From NCBI GenBank assembly GCA_947470805.1, contig CANIVU010000072.1:1-44975 (forward strand): 44,975 nucleotides of DNA, read 5' to 3'. The stretch is from Acidobacteriota bacterium. GTDB lineage: Bacteria > Acidobacteriota > Terriglobia > Bryobacterales > Bryobacteraceae. Each line of letters begins with the position of its first letter. The first letter of the stretch is position 1. Made by a program: the position numbers and the translations under genes. Of the stretch, positions 39,688-44,975 are shown one piece after another. The notes under the pieces are model-generated. The model searched no databases. It was not told where the DNA came from and worked only from the letters and a program-made list of their open reading frames with translations.

Positions 39688-41873
39688 AACGCAAACTCCT
39701 CTGGGCCACACTCGCCATCGTCATCGCCCTCGGCGGCGCGCCGTTCCTCAAAGCGGACCGCTTCGGCCCCAACATCAAATCCGGCCTCGAAAACGCCCTC
39801 GGCCGCAAAGTCGACATCGGCGCCGTCCGCCTCCACCTCCTCACCGGCCCCGGCTTCAGCGTCCGAAAAGTGGTCATCCACGAACGCCCCGAAATCTCCG
39901 CCGAACCCTTCGCCTATGTCGACGATCTTGTCGTCCGCATTCGCCTGCTCAGCCTCCTATCCGGCAAGCTCGAATTCTCCTCCCTCCGCCTCGATAAACC
40001 GCACGTCAACCTCATGCGCCAGGTCGATGGCGGCTGGAACGTCAAGGCCCTCCTAGCCCCTCCGCCCGCCCAATCGGCCGCTGCCGGAACCGCCGCCGGT
40101 GCCGCGATGCCCGAACTCGAAGTCCGCCGCGGCCGCCTCAATTTCAAAATCGACGATCACAAATCCGCCTATTACTTCACCGACGCCGATATCGATTTCT
40201 CTGCCGTAGGCGACGGCAACTTCGACATCTGGTTCGTCGGCGAAATGGCCCGCACGGACCGTATGGCCCGCGGCCTCGGCCGCGTCACCGCCCGGGGCCG
40301 CCTCCGCGATACCGGCGGCGAACCCAAGCTGAACTTGGACGTCCAACTCGAACGCTCCGCCCTCCAGGAACTCGCCCAACTCGTCGGCCCCCGCGACCTC
40401 GGTGTCCACGGCGCCATCAAAAGCCGCGCCGAAATCAGCGGCCCCGTGTCGAACCTCCAAATCAAAGGCCAACTCGACATCACCGAACTCCACCACTGGA
40501 CCCAGCCCCCCCGCGCCGCCGCCGTCAACGTCGCCTACACCGGCACCCTCCAACTCGGCACCGAATCGCTCCGCCTGGAAACCGACGCCAAACGCCCCCT
40601 CCGCGCCAAAATCGCCGCCGACCATTTCCTGACCCTGCCCGCCTGGTCCGCCGAAGTCGCCGCCGAATCCCTATCCCTCACCCCCATGGCCGAGTGGCTC
40701 CGCCCGCCCGGCGCCGATTTCAACGGCATGAAACTCGCCGGCACCCTCGATGGCGCCTGGCGTATGGCCAACGCCATTCCAGCCTCCGGCACCGCCAAAC
40801 TCACCGGCCTCGATTGGTCCTGGGGCGATGGCTCCAAACTCGAAGCCGCCGAACTGGAGGCCGAATGGAAAGAAGGCGTCGTCCGCCTCGCCCCAACGAA
40901 ACTCGAACTCGACGGCCAGCCCCTCCAAGTCGATTGCGATTGGACCTTAACCGAACCCGCCTGGGAGTGCCGTGGCGCGAGCAAGGGTCACGATGTGAAG
41001 CGTCTCCAGCGCTGGATGAAAGCCCTCGGCCTGCGCGCCGAATGGGTGGAAGATCTCACCGCCGGCCAGCTCCGTGGCACTCTTGCCGTCGCCCAGCAGG
41101 GTATGGATTCGCCCCAATGGAAAGGGCAGTTGGAACTCCGCGGCGCCGAACTCGCCGTGCCCGAACTCGCCGTCCCCGTCAAAATCGCCTCCGCCAGCGT
41201 CGTCTGGCAGGAGCAGCGTCTGGTGATGCCCGCCCTCCGCGCCAGCGCCGGCGCCCTCACCTGGACCGGCAGCTACCGCTATGAAGTGGACGCCCCCCGC
41301 CCCCACCGCCTGGTCATCGATGCCGATACCGTCGAAATCGCCGACCTCGAAAAGGTGCTCGGCCCCCTCACCAAAGGCACCGGCATCCTCTCCCGAGCGT
41401 TGGGTATCGGAGGGGACCGCCACGAAAGCGGCGCCGCCGAAATCGAGCTCAAAGCCAAGCGCATCGGTATCCTCGAAAACGTCCGCGCCACCCTCTGGCG
41501 CGAAGCGGAAAAGGTAACGATCTCAGCCCTCACCGGCGATTGGCGCACCGGCAAACTCCGCGCCACCGGAACCGTCCGCCTCGGTGCCGACGCCGACGTC
41601 ACCGGCAAGTTCACCGGCCTGCAATACGAAGGCGGCATCGCCGAAACCGAGTTCAAATTGACCGGCCGAACCCGCCTCGCGATCGCCGGCACAGCCAAAC
41701 TCACCGGTGGCCCCGCCGAGCAGATAACCGCGACCTACAAATGGGAAAGCCCCGCCAAGCTATCGGTATCGAACGCCGAAGCCACCATTGAAGGCCGCAA
41801 ACTCCCAGGCAAACTCCTCGACAACCCCCTGGCCCTCGACTTCCCCGACGCCCTCAAACTCCCCCTCCGCTAA
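39684..41873 (+). CDS. AsmA-family protein
   Basis: 729 aa. An N-terminal TM helix (LLWATLAIVIALGGAPFL) is followed by an AsmA/YhdP-like repeated-beta-groove region: LENALGRKVDIGAVRLHLLTG, FSSLRLDKPHVNLMRQVDGG and many later strands (LDVQLERSALQELAQLVG, IRGTLAVAQQG-like repeats). Members bridge the periplasm and move phospholipids or limit outer-membrane assembly. It overlaps mocA by 4 nt, so it is read with the xdhC-mocA genes although its role is unrelated as far as known. It is followed by a clear intrinsic terminator at 41888. Confidence 0.85.
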   Translation: MKRKLLWATLAIVIALGGAPFLKADRFGPNIKSGLENALGRKVDIGAVRLHLLTGPGFSVRKVVIHERPEISAEPFAYVDDLVVRIRLLSLLSGKLEFSSLRLDKPHVNLMRQVDGGWNVKALLAPPPAQSAAAGTAAGAAMPELEVRRGRLNFKIDDHKSAYYFTDADIDFSAVGDGNFDIWFVGEMARTDRMARGLGRVTARGRLRDTGGEPKLNLDVQLERSALQELAQLVGPRDLGVHGAIKSRAEISGPVSNLQIKGQLDITELHHWTQPPRAAAVNVAYTGTLQLGTESLRLETDAKRPLRAKIAADHFLTLPAWSAEVAAESLSLTPMAEWLRPPGADFNGMKLAGTLDGAWRMANAIPASGTAKLTGLDWSWGDGSKLEAAELEAEWKEGVVRLAPTKLELDGQPLQVDCDWTLTEPAWECRGASKGHDVKRLQRWMKALGLRAEWVEDLTAGQLRGTLAVAQQGMDSPQWKGQLELRGAELAVPELAVPVKIASASVVWQEQRLVMPALRASAGALTWTGSYRYEVDAPRPHRLVIDADTVEIADLEKVLGPLTKGTGILSRALGIGGDRHESGAAEIELKAKRIGILENVRATLWREAEKVTISALTGDWRTGKLRATGTVRLGADADVTGKFTGLQYEGGIAETEFKLTGRTRLAIAGTAKLTGGPAEQITATYKWESPAKLSVSNAEATIEGRKLPGKLLDNPLALDFPDALKLPLR

Positions 41874-41887
41874 CAAACGCAATATTC

Positions 41888-41910
41888 AGGTGTCAGTCAC
41901 CTCATTTTTT
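41888..41910 (+). terminator. Intrinsic terminator of the xdhC-mocA-asmA operon
   Basis: AGGTG (41888-41892), loop TCAGT, CACCT (41898-41902), then CATTTTTT ending at 41910. The stem is short but the six-T run is good. Similar hairpins with GTGTC/GTCAC cores occur as repeat elements in acidobacteria and planctomycetes (from memory), so a REP-like origin is possible. Confidence 0.6.
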
Positions 41911-41985
41911 CCGTAAAACATCCCTCTCACCCCACCCACTTTTCCACAGGGCCGTGCTACCGGGTTTCCCCGTCCAGGACTTCCC

Positions 41986-44658
41986 CTACCGCGCCGCCTC
42001 CACCCGCTTCCGCAACCCCTCTGCCCGCGCCGGCCACCCTTCATACTGATACTCCAACGGATTCCCCATCCCCTTCAGCTCCCCATAAATAGCCAACGCC
42101 CGGTCCAGCGCCCGCCCCGCCTCCCCCAAATAGGTCCGATTTCCAAACTTCTCCGCCGCCTCCAACCCTCCCAGCCCCAACTCAAAATTCGCCCCCGCCT
42201 CAATAATCATCCCCAACGGCTCCCCCCGCGTCAGCCCCGCATACCGCCCCGCCACCCGCACCGTCTCCCGCCGCCACTCCATCCCCCCCGCCAAATCCCC
42301 CTTCTTCTCCGCCACCCGCGCCAAATTAATGACTACAATCTTCCGTTGATCCAAACACTGCAAACTGTCCGACGCCGTCTGGTCCGACAACGCCAGCGCC
42401 TCCCGCAACTGCCCCTCCGCCTCCGCCACCCGCCCCGTATTCTGAATCAAGATCTCCGCATACTTCGCCCGGCTATGGATCGTCAAACACGCTCCCTCCC
42501 AGTTCGTCGGATCCGCCTCCGCCATCCGCTGCGACGTCTCAATCGACTGCCGGTACTTCTCCAACGCCCTCTCCCGGTTGTACAACGACTGCCACCCCAA
42601 CCCCTGCCGCGTCTGCGCCGTCCGCACCTGCCGCAACGGCGTCCTGTCGTGCGGATCCCGCCGCGCCAGCGCCCCCGCCTCCCGCTCAATCCGCTCGTTC
42701 AGCGCAACCGATTCCGCCAGCCGCGACGCATAATACAACGTCCGCCCCAGCACATCCAGCAACTGTAAATACGTCAACCGGCACGCCGTGTCCCCCTTCC
42801 CCAACGGCCCGCACACCGCCCCATCGGTCCCATACAATGCCAACCCCGCCTTCACCGCCTCCATCGCCTCCGGACTCACCCGGTCCCCCGTCGCAATCGC
42901 CGTCGCCAACCGCGCATACGCCAGCGCCTGCTCGTCCCGGAACTCCGCCGGCAACCCCGTCGCGTACTGCACCGCCTTCCGCGCCAACGCTATCCCCGCC
43001 TTGTGCTGCCCGCGTCGTTCCACGATGTAGGACAACTCCCCCAACGCCCGCGTCAACGGCGCCCGCGCCGCCTCCGTGCCAATCGCCGTCAACACCTCCA
43101 CCGCCCGCTCCGCCACCGGCTGCGCCTCCCCGTTCCGCCCCGCGTTCGACAACACATTCGCCAGCCGCTCCAGCGTCACACCCAGATCCAATCGCGTCCC
43201 CGCCGCCGCACCCCGCCGCCCAACCACCGCCTGCAACAATGCCTCCGACTTCCGCAAACTCCGCACACCCTCGTCCGGCGCTCCCAGATTCGCCACCCGG
43301 CTATACCCCTGAATCTCGCCCACCCGCCGGTACGCCAGCGCCAACTCATGCCGCAACGCATCGTCGCTCCCGGCGTCCGCCGCAATGCGGTCCAGATACT
43401 GCACCGTGTCCCGCGCAATCTTCGCCCGCAACCCAGTCGACCCCGCCAGCTTCCCCAAGTCGTCCTGATACTCAAACATCACCGACCGCGCCAGCGCCTT
43501 CACATCCGCCAGGTGCCGCTCCGCCCGGTCTTTCTGCGTAAATGTACCGGCCGCCCCCAGCCCCATCACCAGCAAAAAAGCCGCCGCCGCGCCTACCGTC
43601 CCCTTGCGGCGCCGCACGAACTTCGCCGCCCGGTACCGCCACGTCCCGTCCCGCGCCTCCACCGGCTTGCCCGCCAAATACCGTTCAATATCGGCCCCGA
43701 ACTGTTCCACGGACGAGTACCGCTGCTCCGCCTCCCCGGCCAAAGCCTTCAGCAGAATGGAATCCAGATCTCCCGCCAACCCCGGCCGCCAGCGGCTCGG
43801 AGGCTCAATCGTTTCGCCGGCCTTCGGCAATACCCCCGTCACAAGCCGGTACAAAATCAGCCCCAGCGAATAGACGTCACTCAACGTGTTCGCCGGCGCG
43901 CCGGCCCGCTGCTCCGGACTCGCCCACGCCGACGTCATCACCGCCTGCGTCATCGCCGTATCCACGCCCTCTTCCACCAGCTTGGCGATGCCGAAGTCCA
44001 ATACCTTCGCCTCGCCCGCCGCGGTAACCAGGATGTTCGCCGGTTTCAAATCCCTGTGGATCACCAGGTTCTGATGTGCGTACCGGATGGCCCCGCAAAC
44101 CTGCAAAAACAAACCCAGAATCTCCGCCACCGGCCGCCCCGCCGCGTAAGCGGTGATCTCCACCCCATCGACGAACTCCATCGCCAAAAACGGAGTGCCG
44201 TCGGGCGTCGTGCCGCCATCGAGCAGCCGCGCGATCCCCGGGTGTTCCAACCGAGCCAGAATCTGCCGTTCCCGCGCAAAAAGCGCCTGCCCGCCAAACC
44301 GAGGAATGGTCTTCAGAGCGACTTGTTTAACGAAGGCGCCATCGTCGCGTGCGGCCAGGTAGACGGTACCCATCCCGCCCTGCCCCAACTCCCGGATCAC
44401 CCGATAGGATCCAATCCGAGCCCCGGCCTTGACCCCGCCGAGTCCCCCCGCCAGCGGCGGCGCAAACCCCAGCAACCCCGTCGTCTCCGAAAAGTCCTTC
44501 AATAACTCCAGCGCCGCCGCCCGCAACTCGGTGTCGCCGGAGCACTGTGCCTCCAGCACCGCGTCCCGTTCCGCGGCCGGCGCGTCCATCACCTCGCCGG
44601 CAATCTTCTGTACCTGTTTCCACCGCTGGGGTGGCAACTCACTCAGCCGCATGGCCAC
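41986..44658 (-). CDS. Transmembrane Ser/Thr protein kinase with TPR-like sensor region
   Basis: 890 aa. After an N-terminal helical leader (residues 1-80) comes a Hanks-type kinase: glycine loop ELGQGGMGTVYLA (residues 90-102), Lys116 (VALK), catalytic HRDLKPANI (201-209), DFG (221-223), the SPEQ activation-segment block and DVYSLGLILYRL. A single TM helix follows (KGTVGAAAAFLLVMGLGAAGTF, about residue 360-380). The remaining 500 residues are alpha-helical repeats of TPR type (ADPTNWEGACLTIHSRAKYAE, DQRKIVVINLARVAEKKGDL), as in acidobacterial sensor kinases of the PknB-TPR class. ATG at 44652 is an alternative start. Such kinases usually follow an ECF sigma factor gene, but none is visible in the 300 bp left at the edge. 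Confidence 0.93.
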   Translation of the reverse strand: MAMRLSELPPQRWKQVQKIAGEVMDAPAAERDAVLEAQCSGDTELRAAALELLKDFSETTGLLGFAPPLAGGLGGVKAGARIGSYRVIRELGQGGMGTVYLAARDDGAFVKQVALKTIPRFGGQALFARERQILARLEHPGIARLLDGGTTPDGTPFLAMEFVDGVEITAYAAGRPVAEILGLFLQVCGAIRYAHQNLVIHRDLKPANILVTAAGEAKVLDFGIAKLVEEGVDTAMTQAVMTSAWASPEQRAGAPANTLSDVYSLGLILYRLVTGVLPKAGETIEPPSRWRPGLAGDLDSILLKALAGEAEQRYSSVEQFGADIERYLAGKPVEARDGTWRYRAAKFVRRRKGTVGAAAAFLLVMGLGAAGTFTQKDRAERHLADVKALARSVMFEYQDDLGKLAGSTGLRAKIARDTVQYLDRIAADAGSDDALRHELALAYRRVGEIQGYSRVANLGAPDEGVRSLRKSEALLQAVVGRRGAAAGTRLDLGVTLERLANVLSNAGRNGEAQPVAERAVEVLTAIGTEAARAPLTRALGELSYIVERRGQHKAGIALARKAVQYATGLPAEFRDEQALAYARLATAIATGDRVSPEAMEAVKAGLALYGTDGAVCGPLGKGDTACRLTYLQLLDVLGRTLYYASRLAESVALNERIEREAGALARRDPHDRTPLRQVRTAQTRQGLGWQSLYNRERALEKYRQSIETSQRMAEADPTNWEGACLTIHSRAKYAEILIQNTGRVAEAEGQLREALALSDQTASDSLQCLDQRKIVVINLARVAEKKGDLAGGMEWRRETVRVAGRYAGLTRGEPLGMIIEAGANFELGLGGLEAAEKFGNRTYLGEAGRALDRALAIYGELKGMGNPLEYQYEGWPARAEGLRKRVEAAR

Positions 44659-44693
44659 GCGTCCCTTCGATCAAGTCCACCCGCCGCCGTCAT

Positions 44694-44911
44694 CCAACCA
44701 CGCCCGCAACCCCACCCGTGCCCCCCAGCCGAAACCGCAAATCCGCACCCCGACCCCACCGCCATTCCAGCCGCCCCGACCCCAGCGGCACCCGTCCAAC
44801 CACGCCCGCAACCCCACCCGTGCCCCCCAGCCGAAACCGCAAATCCACACCCCGACCCCACCGCCATTCCAGCCAACTGAACCCCAGTCGCGCCCGTCCA
44901 ACCACACCCTA
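44694..44911 (-). repeat. 102-bp tandem repeat (two full copies and a stub) upstream of the kinase gene
   Basis: Copies at 44694-44795 and 44796-44897 differ at about nine positions, eight of them in the last 26 bp; a degenerate third start follows at 44898. The period is exactly 34 codons, so all three minus-strand frames stay open across both copies: for instance one reads LEWRWGRGADLRFRLGGTGG, another GWNGGGVGVRICGFGWGA. This could be the end of a repeat-containing protein encoded beyond the window edge, or an intergenic repeat; I cannot decide. Confidence 0.7.
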
Positions 44912-44975
44912 AACTCCCGGCCAACCCGAATGCCCCTCGCCGCTCACCGGCCACAACCCGCACCGGCTCTCCGCG

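Noticed and set aside
43003-44505. Plus-strand 500-codon open frame opposite the kinase
   Set aside because: Arg/Pro/His/Gln-rich shadow; the minus strand has all kinase motifs.
44690-44905. Repeat region as a protein-coding gene
   Set aside because: All minus-strand frames are open because of base composition and the 102-bp period; no frame can be preferred.
1-44975. tRNA, rRNA, CRISPR arrays, insertion sequences or prophage genes
   Set aside because: No CCA-type cloverleaf, rRNA segment, spaced direct repeats, transposase or phage structural gene could be recognised by eye.

Overview
This is a GC-rich, gene-dense stretch of bacterial chromosome, most consistent with an Acidobacteriota soil bacterium of the Solibacter/Bryobacter type. 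The evidence is the combination of families: a carboxypeptidase-regulatory-domain TonB (Oar-like) receptor, secreted cytochrome c plus quinoprotein-propeller proteins, a DUF1549/DUF1553 cytochrome paired with a Tat-exported DUF1501 protein, a PadR regulator coupled to a membrane protein carrying a permease-prefix-like motif, and a membrane Ser/Thr kinase with a large extracytoplasmic region. The assignment is inferred from gene content; no rRNA or tRNA is present.

Layout. 0-6 kb: gamma-glutamyltransferase, a strip of gene wreckage (a small pseudogene and a vapBC-type module with a destroyed toxin), an SDR-like oxidoreductase, an NTF2-like secreted protein and a cytochrome c-quinoprotein fusion. 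6-10.2 kb: an operon for 1,3-diaminopropane (2,4-diaminobutyrate aminotransferase and decarboxylase) with an SMR-like transporter, then a double-cupin protein. 10.2-15.2 kb (minus strand): an Oar-like receptor overlapping a heptaheme cytochrome, with a multiply frameshifted pseudogene upstream. 15.4-25.3 kb (plus strand): a secreted Vps62/NPP1-like protein, a patatin phospholipase with a multi-pass membrane insertion, two tandem BLUF photoreceptors, a diheme cytochrome and a second quinoprotein (the split version of the fusion at 4 kb), a secreted PKD-like protein, a DUF4159 protein and a TolR/ExbD protein. 25.3-26.1 kb holds no gene I can name.

26.1-45 kb: a PadR-membrane protein-SRPBCC cassette; the DUF1549/DUF1501 pair; a decayed formylglycine-generating-enzyme-like gene; a minus-strand operon (small membrane protein, lytic transglycosylase, a CtpA homologue that has lost its catalytic residues, FmdB zinc ribbon); threonine synthase; a second vapBC-type module with a broken toxin; a tandemly duplicated pair of membrane proteins with a DUF6526 tail remnant; an XdhC-MocA-AsmA operon; a Ser/Thr kinase; and a 102-bp tandem repeat at the right edge.

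Three things stand out. First, plus-strand base composition switches from C-rich to G-rich near 6.05 kb and back to C-rich near 25.4-26 kb whatever the gene strand, suggesting that a segment of about 19 kb has changed orientation. Second, pseudogenes are common, and both toxin-antitoxin modules have lost the toxin but kept the antitoxin. Third, several groupings look functionally suggestive: a membrane patatin followed by two stand-alone BLUF light sensors, paired fused/split cytochrome-quinoproteins, and a pseudo-protease sitting between a lytic transglycosylase and FmdB.
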